A stretch of 54,192 nucleotides of DNA. It comes from Verrucomicrobiota bacterium. Its GTDB lineage: Bacteria > Verrucomicrobiota > Verrucomicrobiia > Palsa-1439. The stretch covers positions 1 through 54,192 of the forward strand of contig PLZV01000034.1 of the NCBI GenBank assembly GCA_003152315.1, given 5' to 3'. Positions 27,973 through 37,012 of this stretch are shown here, one piece after another. A program made the position numbers and the translations under genes. Position 1 is the stretch's first letter. Each line of letters starts with the position of its first letter. The notes under the pieces were generated by a model. It ran no database searches. It saw nothing but the letters and a program-made list of their open reading frames with translations, and was not told where the DNA came from.

Positions 27973-28830
27973 ATGCTGATGGCCGCCCAATCTGCGAGCA
28001 AGAAAATTCCTCTCGCGCAACTCGTGTTGCCGTGGCACATCGGTGCGCACCTTCGTCGGCACCGCATGCTGATCGGGCAATTCGTCAAGCGCGACGTGCT
28101 CAGCCGCTACCGCGGTTCGTACCTCGGTGTGTTTTGGTCGCTCCTGCGCCCGTTGTCCATGCTGGCGATGTATACGATTGTGTTTGGTTACATTTTCGAA
28201 TCCAAACTCGGCACCCGCCCCAACGAAACCAAATTCGATTTCACGCTTGCGCTGTTCTGCGGCCTGATCCTTTTTGACTTCTTCGCGGAATGCCTGGCGC
28301 GCGCCCCCACGTTGGTGCTGACCAATACCAACTACGTGACGAAAGTTGTTTTCCCGTTGGAGGTCTTGCCGGTGGTGGCCGTTGGAGCGGCCTTTACGCA
28401 ACTGGTGATCAGTTTTGTCCCACTGCTCGTCGGCCTGGCTTGCGCGCACGGCTTCGTCCCGCTGACGGCGGTTTACCTGCCGATCATTCTGATTCCGCTG
28501 GTTCTGTTTTGTCTCGGGATCACCTGGTTACTGGCCAGCCTCGGCGTGTTTATTCGCGACATCAACTCTTTCGTGCCCGTACTGATCGTCATCATTTTGT
28601 ACGCCAGCGCGATTTTTTACCCCATCAGCCGGGTGCCGCCGAATTTGCTTCCCATCGTGCTCTACAATCCCCTGGCCACAGTCATCGAGCAGACGCGCAA
28701 CGCAGTCCTTTGGGGCGTCCCGCCGGCTTGGGGACGATACGGGATGGTCCTGCTTACGAGTTTCGTCGTCATGATTATCGGCTACGCCTTTTTCATGCGG
28801 ACGAAAAGCGCTTTCGCGGATGTGCTTTAG
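27973..28830 (+). CDS. wzm: Polysaccharide ABC exporter permease, Wzm-like (ABC-2 type)
   Basis: A 285-residue membrane protein with six hydrophobic segments. KRDVLSRYRGSYLGVFWSLL near the N-terminus is the amphipathic interface motif of Wzm/TagG permeases, and NPLATVIEQTRNAVLWG near the C-terminus is equally characteristic. With the Wzt-like ATPase it would move a lipid-linked polysaccharide across the inner membrane. Its start is ATG 27973 or 27979. Unusually the two exporter genes are divergent rather than in one operon. The frame stays open for 81 codons after the TAG stop (see 28831-29076). Confidence 0.92.
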   Translation: MLMAAQSASKKIPLAQLVLPWHIGAHLRRHRMLIGQFVKRDVLSRYRGSYLGVFWSLLRPLSMLAMYTIVFGYIFESKLGTRPNETKFDFTLALFCGLILFDFFAECLARAPTLVLTNTNYVTKVVFPLEVLPVVAVGAAFTQLVISFVPLLVGLACAHGFVPLTAVYLPIILIPLVLFCLGITWLLASLGVFIRDINSFVPVLIVIILYASAIFYPISRVPPNLLPIVLYNPLATVIEQTRNAVLWGVPPAWGRYGMVLLTSFVVMIIGYAFFMRTKSAFADVL

Positions 28831-29190
28831 AAAATCGACAGGTGGAGAAGTCCCGAAATTGCGGACACTGGCGGCGAAAACGAAGGAACAATTGTCCAAT
28901 GGCTCGACGTGCACCCTGATTCTCCAAAAGTCCCTAATAAGGGAATTCTCCTGACTCTCGGCATTATGATTGTCGTAATGGGAGTTCGGACATTCATTCT
29001 AGGGGAAATTAGGGCGCGCGGTGCTGTTGTGACTGGGTTGGAAGCGAAGGCTTTTGGGCCTTTGCCGCAGCTGTAGGCGCTTATTATATATTTTATTGCG
29101 TGCGAAAGAGATGAACAGCTTGGGAGCTCAGAGGCTTTCTCCATGCGGATGCTAGTGGTGAAAGCAGCCGCACCGTTGTTCAATGCCTCG
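28831..29190. other. Intergenic region with an open frame after the permease stop
   Basis: The frame of the permease gene, after its TAG at 28828-28830, stays open to the TAG at 29074-29076. The reading includes a hydrophobic stretch (GILLTLGIMIVVMGVRTFIL) and could be a decayed or very small membrane-peptide gene, for example from ATG 28966 or 28978, but no ribosome binding site or family supports it. The opposite strand is also open in one frame, with no recognisable product. No terminator is clear. Confidence 0.3.
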
Positions 29191-32121
29191 TTACGGTGCG
29201 GCCGACTCTGTGATCGTGAATGTCTTACTGCCAATAATGATCGTACCGGTTAGGGGGATGTTGTTCGTGTTCTCCGCGACTGTGTAACTGACCGTTCCTT
29301 TCCCAACGCCACTGGCGCCATCTGCAATTGTGATGAACGAATCGTTACTGACGGCAGTCCACGCACAGTCGCTCAAGTTGGCGTTGACCTTCACGGTCTT
29401 GGCAGCCAAAGTGCCGAGAAAACCGCACTTGGCAATCTTGGGGCTTATTGACAATTTGCAACCACCGGCAGCCTGGTTGACCGTGAACGTCTGGCCAGCA
29501 ATGGTCATCGTGCCGGTCAGGGGCACGGTGTTGGTATTGCCGGGGACTGTGTAACGAACAGTCCCGTTACCGTTGCTGCTGGCGCCCGCGGTGATCGTAA
29601 TAAACGGGTCGTTACTGACTGCCGTCCAATCGCAGGACATTTCGTGAGATTTCACCCTCAGAGTCCTGAAACCGCCCTTTGCCGGGAGTCTGACACTCGC
29701 TGGGCTCACGGTGAAGATGCAGTTTACGCTGGCAGCCTGGTCGACACTGAACGCCTGCCCCGCAATGGTCATCGCGCCCATGCGCGCGCCGGCGCTGGTG
29801 TTGGTAGCAACCGTGTAGCTGACCGTCCCGCCGCCTGAGCCGCTGGCTCCCGATATAATTACAATCCAATCCGCACTGCTGCTCGCTGTCCAAACGCAGT
29901 CCGTCGCAGCCGTAACGGTTACAATTCCCTCACCGCCGCTCGCGTCGTAGAGCGCGGTTGTCGGCAGAATCGAGGAGGGACATGTGAAATTGGCGACCAG
30001 AGTACTATCACCCGTCGCCGTGAACGTGTAGTTTGACGACGTGCTAACCACCACTCCGCCTTCCGTCCAATTCGCAAAGCTGTAGCCCTCTGCGGGCGCG
30101 GCTGAAACCGTTGCGCTCGACCCGCAAGTCACAGAGCCGCCGCCGCTTGTGATGCCACCTTCCAAAGGTGAACTGTCCGTGTTAATCAGTGGGTCGATAG
30201 CCGGCGGGAAATTGGCCACCAATGTCCTATTGCTAACCGCCGTGAATGTATACTCCGGCGATGTACTCACTTGAACGCCGTTTTCAGTCCAATTGAAGAA
30301 GTTATAGCACGGGCTCGGCGTCGCGGTCACGGTTGCATCCGACCCGCAGTTCACCGTGCCATCGCCACTCGTGCTGCCACCGCCAATTGGAGCAGGACTC
30401 GTCGCTATCGTGTACGCGCACGAAGTGAGGGCGTTGATCAGTCCGTTTGCCTTGGGCGTGCCCCAGCCGGTGCAGAGGTCGTAGCGGGAAACAGCGGGAA
30501 ACCGGGAGGGGCTGAAATGTGTTTCGTTGTTTCCGCTGGTGATGTCATGGAAAGAAGCGGTATACGTCGTCCCGGTGCCGATCACGTAGATAGCGGGGTT
30601 GATAAGGCCGACCGTTGGCTGACCGTTGGCCTCCGCTTGCTGATTGACCAGCGCTATAAGTCCTGCCCAGAGCGGTGCGGCGCAACTGGTGCCTCCGATA
30701 CCGGTAGCCGTGCTTCCGTTGTCGGAGATAACATAGATGCCATCCGCAACCATGGCCACATCGGGAACATTCCGCGAGAATGTCGATCCCTGATTGGGTG
30801 TCATGTTGATTCCCTTTTGCCAAATCGGAATCGGGTAGTTGACACTGATCCCGCCGCCGCTCGCACCATTGGTCTGACTCGGTCCGGTGCCGGGATTCCA
30901 GTTCCACACGGTTTCCGATTGCCAGGGTCCCTTTGGCCCGGTCGTCGTCAAGGTTGTCCCACCAACCAGCGTGATGTACGGGCTGTCTGCTTGCTGTTGG
31001 TCTGGCCAGAGCGAGGTAAACGCTCCATTGTCCCCGGAAGCCTGGAAGAACGACTGACCCTGCGCTGCATATTGTTTATAGATCTGATCAAAAGTCGGGT
31101 CGTCGCCGAGTGTCCAGGAACAACTAATCTGTTTGGCCAAATTATCCGTGGCGATTTGGTTCAAAACGTCATCATTGAATGTTGAATTATTGGGGGCCTC
31201 GTAGATGATAACCTTAGAGAGTCCCGGTGCCATACTGATCGCCATTTCGATATCCAGGGATACTTCCTGCACTTGGTCGGCATTGGCAGTGGGGGTTCCG
31301 TTGAACCCGCCAATCAACACATTCTTCAGTGGGACATGCGGCAACCCGGCTTGGCTCTCGTAGCTGGTGATATCATTTGCGAAGTAGCCATCCAGCTCCA
31401 CCAGACCGACCACTTGCCCGGAGCCGTCGAGCGACACGCCCGGTACGTAGGCCGACCTAAAATCAGATCCCCTGTAGCTACCGGATGGCCCCGAACCGGA
31501 GGCTGGCGTCGCGTTTGCCGCTTTGTTTTCAAGAGCTGCTTGGATGCTCATAGGATGCGGCAAGCTGTAGTTGTTCAAGCCGGTGATGTGCAATATCGGG
31601 ACAGACAAGTCGAGGGACGGTTCGACATCCGCCGCGTAGAATTCGCGGGCTTCCGTCGGGTGTTGATAGGTGTGTAGCGTCACCCGGAAAGTCCTCTCGA
31701 TATTCGCCACGGAGCCGCGTACATCCACCAGGGTGCGATTGGGATGCGTTCCGGTAATGGTGAACCCATTCGCCTTCGCAAACTCGATGACAGTTTGGTA
31801 GTCCTGCTCCGTCGGCCCGAACGTTGCCGTGAATTCATCGGGTGTCAGCCAGTGATGGTACTGGGAGCTTGTTGGTTCATATTGCTGTTGCAACAAATTG
31901 GTGAGTGCGTCTTGGTTGCGCAGCGGTAGTCCGACCACCAAATCCAGATATGTCGAACTCGCAAGCTTTCCGACCGGCTGCAAGCTTAGTTCCGTAATCG
32001 CCCTTACGGTGTGGCCGTTTAAGGCCTGTCTTTCCGCCGCCTGAGCGGGCGCTTTGAATGCGCAAGTGAAGACAGAAAAAACCATCCAGAAGAATAGAAT
32101 TGGTTTCGCTATGGAATTCAT
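29191..32121 (-). CDS. Secreted S53 (sedolisin/kumamolisin-like) serine protease with C-terminal beta domains
   Basis: The start at 32121 gives a Sec signal (MNSIAKPILFFWMVFSVFTC ... APAQA); an earlier ATG at 32148 is possible. Next is a pro-kumamolisin activation domain (SSQYHHWLTPDEFTATFGPT). The catalytic domain has VSLDIEMAISMAPG with the E...D pair, QASGDNG with the oxyanion Asp, and GIGGTSCAAPLWAGL with the Ser. After residue 570 there are two InlB-B-like repeats (FNWTENGVQVSTSPEYTFTA, FANWTEGGVVVSTSSNYTFT) and three BACON-like units (DCVWTASSSADWI, SCDWTAVSNDPFITI, DCAWTAVSNDSFITI). Such tails usually bind glycans or surfaces. It is an extracellular acid protease by family; the Cys in each BACON-like unit is notable. 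Confidence 0.9.
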   Translation of the reverse strand: MNSIAKPILFFWMVFSVFTCAFKAPAQAAERQALNGHTVRAITELSLQPVGKLASSTYLDLVVGLPLRNQDALTNLLQQQYEPTSSQYHHWLTPDEFTATFGPTEQDYQTVIEFAKANGFTITGTHPNRTLVDVRGSVANIERTFRVTLHTYQHPTEAREFYAADVEPSLDLSVPILHITGLNNYSLPHPMSIQAALENKAANATPASGSGPSGSYRGSDFRSAYVPGVSLDGSGQVVGLVELDGYFANDITSYESQAGLPHVPLKNVLIGGFNGTPTANADQVQEVSLDIEMAISMAPGLSKVIIYEAPNNSTFNDDVLNQIATDNLAKQISCSWTLGDDPTFDQIYKQYAAQGQSFFQASGDNGAFTSLWPDQQQADSPYITLVGGTTLTTTGPKGPWQSETVWNWNPGTGPSQTNGASGGGISVNYPIPIWQKGINMTPNQGSTFSRNVPDVAMVADGIYVISDNGSTATGIGGTSCAAPLWAGLIALVNQQAEANGQPTVGLINPAIYVIGTGTTYTASFHDITSGNNETHFSPSRFPAVSRYDLCTGWGTPKANGLINALTSCAYTIATSPAPIGGGSTSGDGTVNCGSDATVTATPSPCYNFFNWTENGVQVSTSPEYTFTAVSNRTLVANFPPAIDPLINTDSSPLEGGITSGGGSVTCGSSATVSAAPAEGYSFANWTEGGVVVSTSSNYTFTATGDSTLVANFTCPSSILPTTALYDASGGEGIVTVTAATDCVWTASSSADWIVIISGASGSGGGTVSYTVATNTSAGARMGAMTIAGQAFSVDQAASVNCIFTVSPASVRLPAKGGFRTLRVKSHEMSCDWTAVSNDPFITITAGASSNGNGTVRYTVPGNTNTVPLTGTMTIAGQTFTVNQAAGGCKLSISPKIAKCGFLGTLAAKTVKVNANLSDCAWTAVSNDSFITIADGASGVGKGTVSYTVAENTNNIPLTGTIIIGSKTFTITESAAP

Positions 32122-32265
32122 ATTCAAACGTTCCGCTAGGGCTGACACAAGCAGGCTCCGTTTAGGGCATCGGATTTCAAGCCCATTCGAGTCACAGCCA
32201 TCTTCGCCTGCAAATTAGCCCGTCACAAGCCGTTCAAGTCAAGCCAGCTTTCGCGGCTCAGGGGC

Positions 32266-32519
32266 GTGCCTGCCACTAAAGAGCTTCGTGCACAACTCAA
32301 GTGGTTCGGTACGAACGTCCGCCGGAAACGATACGCCCGGGGTCTGGCACAACAGTAGTTTGCCGAATTAGTAGACTTGAACCTCCGCATAGTGCAAAAG
32401 ATCGAGGCGGGCGAAATTAACATTCTCATAACCAACTTACTCCGCACCCGGCGCGCCTTGCGTTGTCGCTGGGGTAAACTCGTCGAAGACGAAGAGACCC
32501 AGCGTCGCACTAGCTACTC
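32266..32519 (+). pseudogene. Inactivated XRE/Cro-type helix-turn-helix regulator
   Basis: Read from GTG 32266 the product is VPATKELRAQLKWFGTNVRR, then KRYARGLAQQ, a TAG at 32356-32358, then FAELVDLNLRIVQKIEAGEI and NILITNLLRTRRALRC. The parts before and after the stop together give a standard XRE helix-turn-helix (G-L-x-Q-x-x-F/L-A, R-x-V-Q-K-I-E-A-G-E-x-N). The stop falls exactly where the domain usually has Q or E, so one CAG-to-TAG change could have killed it. The frame beyond about 32510 runs into the convergent ATPase gene. No function is likely now unless TAG is suppressed. Confidence 0.75.
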
Positions 32520-33223
32520 GGCGGGCCGCTGCGCACCACGACGCCGTCTTTCATCTCGTGGATGAAATCGCCGGCGCGGGCGATTTGAGGGTTGTGGGTC
32601 GCCAGCAAGAGGGCCTTCTGCTCGCGTTTCACCAGATCGGTAAGCAGCTTGAAGATGCGTTCGGAGTTTTCGGCGTCGAGATTGCCCGTGGGCTCGTCGG
32701 CGAGGAGGATTTTCGGGTCGTTGGCCAGCGAGCGGGCGATGGCGACGCGTTGTTGTTCTCCACCGGAGAGGTGATTGGCGGGCCGCTCCAGTTTATCACC
32801 CAGTCCCACGGCCTCGAGCAGCATTGCCGCGCGGTCGCGCATCCCGCGGGGGCTTAATTTGGCGAGCCGTCGCATCGGGATGGTCACGTTCTCGAGCGCC
32901 GTGAACTCGTGCATCAGGAAGTGAAACTGAAAGACGAACCCGATCAGCTCGCTGCGCTTTTGGGAGAGCTCGTTGTCGGACAACCCCGACACGTCTTCGC
33001 CACCGATGATGATCCGGCCCTGGTCAGGAAGGTCCAGCAATCCCAACACGTAGAGCAACGTGCTCTTGCCGCAACCGGAGGGACCGACAATGGAGTGGAC
33101 CGATCCGACTTCGACATTCAGTGTGATGCCTCGCAAGACATGCACGCGCGATTCGAATTCACCGAGATAGCGGTGCAGTCCCTGGCAGGATAGCGCCGCG
33201 AAGGTTGTCGAGTCGCTGGTCAT
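32510..33223 (-). CDS. ABC transporter ATPase, LolD/MacB type
   Basis: The ATG at 33223 overlaps the permease stop as ATGA; a longer frame to 33682 is only antisense-like overlap. The 237-residue protein has Walker A GPSGCGKS, FVFQFHFLMHEFTALENV (Q-loop region of the LolD/MacB group), signature HLSGGEQQRVAIARSLAN, Walker B ILLADEPTGNLD and H-loop LLLATHNP. These ATPases drive FtsX-like permeases in lipoprotein release or tripartite efflux. Here the adaptor and two TolC genes upstream in the same operon argue for export through the outer membrane. Confidence 0.92.
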   Translation of the reverse strand: MTSDSTTFAALSCQGLHRYLGEFESRVHVLRGITLNVEVGSVHSIVGPSGCGKSTLLYVLGLLDLPDQGRIIIGGEDVSGLSDNELSQKRSELIGFVFQFHFLMHEFTALENVTIPMRRLAKLSPRGMRDRAAMLLEAVGLGDKLERPANHLSGGEQQRVAIARSLANDPKILLADEPTGNLDAENSERIFKLLTDLVKREQKALLLATHNPQIARAGDFIHEMKDGVVVRSGPPSS

Positions 33224-34470
33224 TGGCCAGAACCACGGAGAATGGCCACCGGCGCCAACTTCGCCGCGCGCCGCGCCGGGAAGTAGCTCGCCAAAAACAC
33301 GCCGACGAACGCGATGCCGGTGGCCGCGGCATAGTGGTACCAACTCCAATACACGAGGAAATGTTCCGTCGCGAAGAAGCCGCGCATTTTGATCGGGATG
33401 CGCGACACGCCCCACGTCAGCAGCGCCCCAAGCACGCATCCCGCCACAGAGCCGATCACGGCGACCAGCAGGCCCTGCCAGAGGAAGATCGCGCTGATAT
33501 CGCCGCGGCGATAGCCCATGGAGCGCAGGATCGCGATCTCGCGCACTTTCTCCAGCACCATCAGGGTGAGGATGTTGAAGATGCCGAAGCCCGCCAGCAC
33601 GATGATCGTCGAGACCGTGATGGCGGCGGAGTAGCGGATGGCCTTGAAGATTTGCAGGTTCCCGTGCTCGCGTTCCTGCCAACTGCGCGAGCGATGTTGC
33701 AGCAAGGTCTCCAGGTGCGCGGCCAGTGGTGGCGCGCGGTCGGGATCTTGCAGTTTGACGAGGATAAACGACACCATGGCTGGTTTATTAAACAGGTTCT
33801 GCGCCACGCGCAGGTGGATGAAACCGCGCTTTTCGTCAACCAGGTTGTCTCCCGTGCGAAAGATACCGCAGCACTCGAAGCTGCGGATGTCACCACCCGG
33901 CCCGATAATGGAGACAGTGCTGCCCACCTGGATGCCCATCTTCCCCGCCAGTAGCGAGCCGAGGAGCAGTCCCGATGACTTCTGGCGGAAGTCACCGAGG
34001 TCGCCCGAAACCATATAGCTTCGCAGGTCAGTGGCCCGCAACTGTGCGTCCAGGTCAATGCCCTGCAAGCGAAACACCTCGCTCTGAAAATCCGTCTCCA
34101 CGGTCGCGCTGCCTTCCAGCACGGGGGCGCAGGCAATGATGTTGGAGAACTCGCGCAGCACGCGCATGACCTCGTCGGCGTCGGTGATGCCTTCGTAGTA
34201 TTTGCGCGGTTGCTCGTTCTTGACGCTGACCAGCGTCTTGTTGTTGCCCCCCCGCAGAATCCCCACATACCGCTCCTGAAAACGGTCCTGCACAACGATC
34301 GAGCCGGTCGTGCCCAGGACGGTTTGAATGTAGAACCGCTCAAATCCCTGCGTCTGCGCCTGGGTGCAAATGAAAAACGCCACGCCCAAAATGATTCCGC
34401 CCAGGCTCAGGATGATGGCCTTCTTGCGATGGCCGATGAAGCGGAGCGCGATGTACAACGGGGAGGGCAT
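33220..34470 (-). CDS. FtsX/LolC-MacB-type ABC transporter permease
   Basis: The 416-residue product has one N-terminal membrane helix (KKAIILSLGGIILGVAFFIC), a periplasmic domain of about 240 residues, and three C-terminal helices in the FtsX arrangement: AITVSTIIVLAGFGIFNILT, LMVLEKVREIAILRSMGYRR, FLWQGLLVAVIGSVAGCVLG and a last one before SYFPARRAAKLAPVAILRG. The V-R-E-I-A-I-L-R-S-M-G and P-A-R-R-A motifs are standard for LolC/E and MacB. It lies between the adaptor and ATPase genes, so it is the membrane part of the exporter. Confidence 0.92.
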   Translation of the reverse strand: MPSPLYIALRFIGHRKKAIILSLGGIILGVAFFICTQAQTQGFERFYIQTVLGTTGSIVVQDRFQERYVGILRGGNNKTLVSVKNEQPRKYYEGITDADEVMRVLREFSNIIACAPVLEGSATVETDFQSEVFRLQGIDLDAQLRATDLRSYMVSGDLGDFRQKSSGLLLGSLLAGKMGIQVGSTVSIIGPGGDIRSFECCGIFRTGDNLVDEKRGFIHLRVAQNLFNKPAMVSFILVKLQDPDRAPPLAAHLETLLQHRSRSWQEREHGNLQIFKAIRYSAAITVSTIIVLAGFGIFNILTLMVLEKVREIAILRSMGYRRGDISAIFLWQGLLVAVIGSVAGCVLGALLTWGVSRIPIKMRGFFATEHFLVYWSWYHYAAATGIAFVGVFLASYFPARRAAKLAPVAILRGSGQ

Positions 34471-34475
34471 GCACG

Positions 34476-35594
34476 TTACATATTGATGGTGACGACGCGG
34501 ACACGCTGGCCGGGACGGAACAAATCCTGATCGGCGACGACGACCTGCTCGCCTTCCTTCAATCCCTCCAGGATCTCCGCGCGTTCGAGGTTGCGGAAGC
34601 CGACCTTCACGGCGCGCGGCTTGACTACATCGTCCTTGACGACGAACACACGGTCGGCCAGGACCGCCCGCGACGGGACGATCAGCGCGTTCTCGCGTCG
34701 GCCGGCGACGATGTTCATTTCACCCGTCATGCCCGACATGAGGTTGGGTGGGGCTTTGTCCAGCGTCAGGGTGATCGTGTAGCGCTGGTTGTTCGCCGTG
34801 GGAAGAACCTGGGAAACGGTGGCGGTGAAATCCCGGTTGGCGTAGGAGTAGAGGCGCACGGCGGCTTTCATCTGCGGCAACACCTGACCGACATCCTCTT
34901 CGTTGATTTGGCCCTCGAGGAACGTGGACGCGGTCGCGACGACGAACGGCGTGCTGCCGTCGGTGATGAATTCGCCATTGAGGCAGTTGATGCCGTTGAG
35001 ATAGCCGCCGATCGGCGATGTGATAAAGCAGTGCGCTTTGCGGTCCTGCAACACACCGGCCTGTTCCCGGTAGATCGCCACCTCGCGGTCCTGTTCCAAT
35101 TGTTCGGCGCGCACGCGTTCGCGCAGGCTCTGCACGTCATTGCGGGTCCGTTCGAGGTCCGCCGCGGGCACATTTTGCATTTGCGCCAGTTTTTCCAACC
35201 GCGCCAGCAACGCCTCTTGCGTATTGAGCTGCTGCTGGCTGGGTGGTCCGATTCTCCGTCTTCCCTCGGCGGCCTGCAGCTCCGTCTCGGCCTTGGTGAT
35301 CTCACGATCGAGGTCTTCATTGGTAATGGTGGCCAGCAATTCACCTTGCGTGACCACCAGGCCAACCACGGAGTTTGAGGCAATGCGATCGGAAAAGCGG
35401 ACCGTGCCGTTACTGCGCGCGCGGATGTTGATGGTGATGGAGGCCACGACTTTCACCGTGCCATACACTGCCGAAATGGCCGTGCCGCGCTGGACGACAT
35501 AGACCTCGGCGGCCGGACGCGAGGCCCACATGCCGTAAAGGATCACGGCTGTTGCCGAGACGACGAGCGCTGCCGGTATGGCGATTTTTTTCAT
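34476..35594 (-). CDS. HlyD/MacA-type periplasmic adaptor protein
   Basis: A 372-residue membrane-fusion protein. It starts with a signal anchor (KKIAIPAALVVSATAVILYG). Next come a barrel-sandwich half (RARSNGTVRFSDRIAS), a helical hairpin with coiled-coil character (EITKAETELQAAEGRRR, ADLERTRNDVQSLRERVRAE), the second lipoyl half (CFITSPIGGYLNGINC) and beta-barrel regions ending VVVADQDLFRPGQRVRV. Such adaptors bridge the inner-membrane transporter and TolC. It is followed 5 bases later by the permease gene. Two Cys flank the second lipoyl half, an uncommon detail. Confidence 0.9.
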   Translation of the reverse strand: MKKIAIPAALVVSATAVILYGMWASRPAAEVYVVQRGTAISAVYGTVKVVASITINIRARSNGTVRFSDRIASNSVVGLVVTQGELLATITNEDLDREITKAETELQAAEGRRRIGPPSQQQLNTQEALLARLEKLAQMQNVPAADLERTRNDVQSLRERVRAEQLEQDREVAIYREQAGVLQDRKAHCFITSPIGGYLNGINCLNGEFITDGSTPFVVATASTFLEGQINEEDVGQVLPQMKAAVRLYSYANRDFTATVSQVLPTANNQRYTITLTLDKAPPNLMSGMTGEMNIVAGRRENALIVPSRAVLADRVFVVKDDVVKPRAVKVGFRNLERAEILEGLKEGEQVVVADQDLFRPGQRVRVVTINM

Positions 35595-35647
35595 CGAGTA
35601 TGAAACGGAGGAATACTATTCGCGCGTCTTCGACAACGCAAGCGCCC

Positions 35648-37012
35648 TCATGGCGCGTCGGCGGTGATGTATTGCAAATAGCGGCCGGTGGCGTGATCCA
35701 ATTCGGCGCGGGCGGCTTCGTGGGAATACGTGGCATCCGCGAGGCCGGCCCGCACGGAGAGCAGGTTGCTTTGCGCCTTCAAGAAGTCAAACTGCGTGGC
35801 CTCGCCCAGTGTAACCTGCGCCTCAATCAAACGCAGGTTTTCCTCGGCGGACTCGGCGGACTTGAGGAATGCATCGCGGCGCGCGTCGGCGCTTTGCAAG
35901 GAGCCCGCAACGGTCGCGAGTTCGCGCGGGATGTTCTGCTCCAGCTTGTGCAGCATGATCTCATAGGCCTGCTGTGTGGCTGCCAGTTCGTGACTCGCGC
36001 CGATCACCTGTCCGTTATCGATGATGCGCCAACTCAAGGCCACTCCGGCGTCCAACTCGCTCGTGCGCGGATCCTGCCCGGGCACGATACTGGTCTGCTT
36101 GCTGACGAGCAGGTTTTCCGGAATGAACAATCCCGAGGCGACGAGCGATACCGTCGGAAGATACTGCGCCCGGACCGTCTGTTTGTCGGCGGCGGTCGCA
36201 TCGACAAGCGCCTGCAGCAGTTTCAGGTCGGCACGGTGTTCCCGCGCATACATGGATTCCCGCGCCAGATCCACGGAGACCGGTTCGTAGCGCAGCGGCC
36301 CGACCGGTTTTGGCAGCCGCAGTTGCCACGAACCATTCGTTCCCTGACCCGGATCGCTTCCGCACAGCGCGGCGATCCTGCACACGGAGGAATAATAGTA
36401 GCCCTGCAAGTTGGCGAGATCGCCTTTCAGGTTGAGTTGCTGGACCTTGGCCGACTTCAACGCCGCTTCGCTGCCGGTGCCCACGTCGAGCCGCTGTTGC
36501 TCGCTGTGAACGTTCGCCTGGAGGCGCTGGTTGAGTTCCTCGTAGATGGCAATAAGATCGCGGAAATACAGCGCCTGCAAAAACACGAGGCGGGCCTCGT
36601 GCAACCGGTCCGTTATGGAGCGGTTAAGAGTTTGTTGCGCGAGGATGACCTCCAACCGGCCGCGGCGCAGCGTGGGCGGAACCCCGGTGTCGAGCAGCGG
36701 TTGGGAGAACTGCGCGGCGACAATGCTGAACAGGCCCGCGGGGGGATATAACCGGCCGCCCCGCAAGCCATCCTGTGTTTGGGCGGCCAGTTGGGGCAGC
36801 GCGCGCGAGCGATAGACGAGCCTGCTGCCCGCCGCCCGTTCGACATCGATCTGCCACTGCCGGATCTCCGGGTTCTGCGTCAGCGTTGAAGCCAAGCAGT
36901 CCTCCAGCGTCAAGTCATACGTCTCCGCCTGTTTCGTGATTTGCGCGAACGCGGTTTGCGCGACGCCAAGCACGAAGAGTAGAACGCAGGTCTGGTAGCG
37001 TCCGTGTCTCAT
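35648..37012 (-). CDS. TolC family outer-membrane efflux protein, copy B
   Basis: A 454-residue TolC-like protein: signal peptide (CVLLFVLGVAQTAFAQ), TLEDCLASTLTQNPEIRQWQ opening the first half, and a repeat of the helical pattern in the second half, with SHEAARAELDHATGRYLQYI at the end (the AELDRATG block is typical). It should form trimeric channels through the outer membrane and across the periplasm. Its ATG overlaps the stop of the preceding TolC gene by 4 bases. It differs strongly in sequence from that copy, so this is not a recent tandem duplication. Confidence 0.9.
   Translation of the reverse strand: MRHGRYQTCVLLFVLGVAQTAFAQITKQAETYDLTLEDCLASTLTQNPEIRQWQIDVERAAGSRLVYRSRALPQLAAQTQDGLRGGRLYPPAGLFSIVAAQFSQPLLDTGVPPTLRRGRLEVILAQQTLNRSITDRLHEARLVFLQALYFRDLIAIYEELNQRLQANVHSEQQRLDVGTGSEAALKSAKVQQLNLKGDLANLQGYYYSSVCRIAALCGSDPGQGTNGSWQLRLPKPVGPLRYEPVSVDLARESMYAREHRADLKLLQALVDATAADKQTVRAQYLPTVSLVASGLFIPENLLVSKQTSIVPGQDPRTSELDAGVALSWRIIDNGQVIGASHELAATQQAYEIMLHKLEQNIPRELATVAGSLQSADARRDAFLKSAESAEENLRLIEAQVTLGEATQFDFLKAQSNLLSVRAGLADATYSHEAARAELDHATGRYLQYITADAP

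Noticed and set aside
28827-29234. 135-codon minus-strand frame opposite the post-permease region
   Set aside because: No recognisable product; overlaps the S53 gene end out of frame.
33224-33682. N-terminal extension of the LolD-type ATPase frame
   Set aside because: It overlaps the permease gene in another frame and is arginine/glycine-rich; the ATG at 33223 with ATGA overlap is clearly better.
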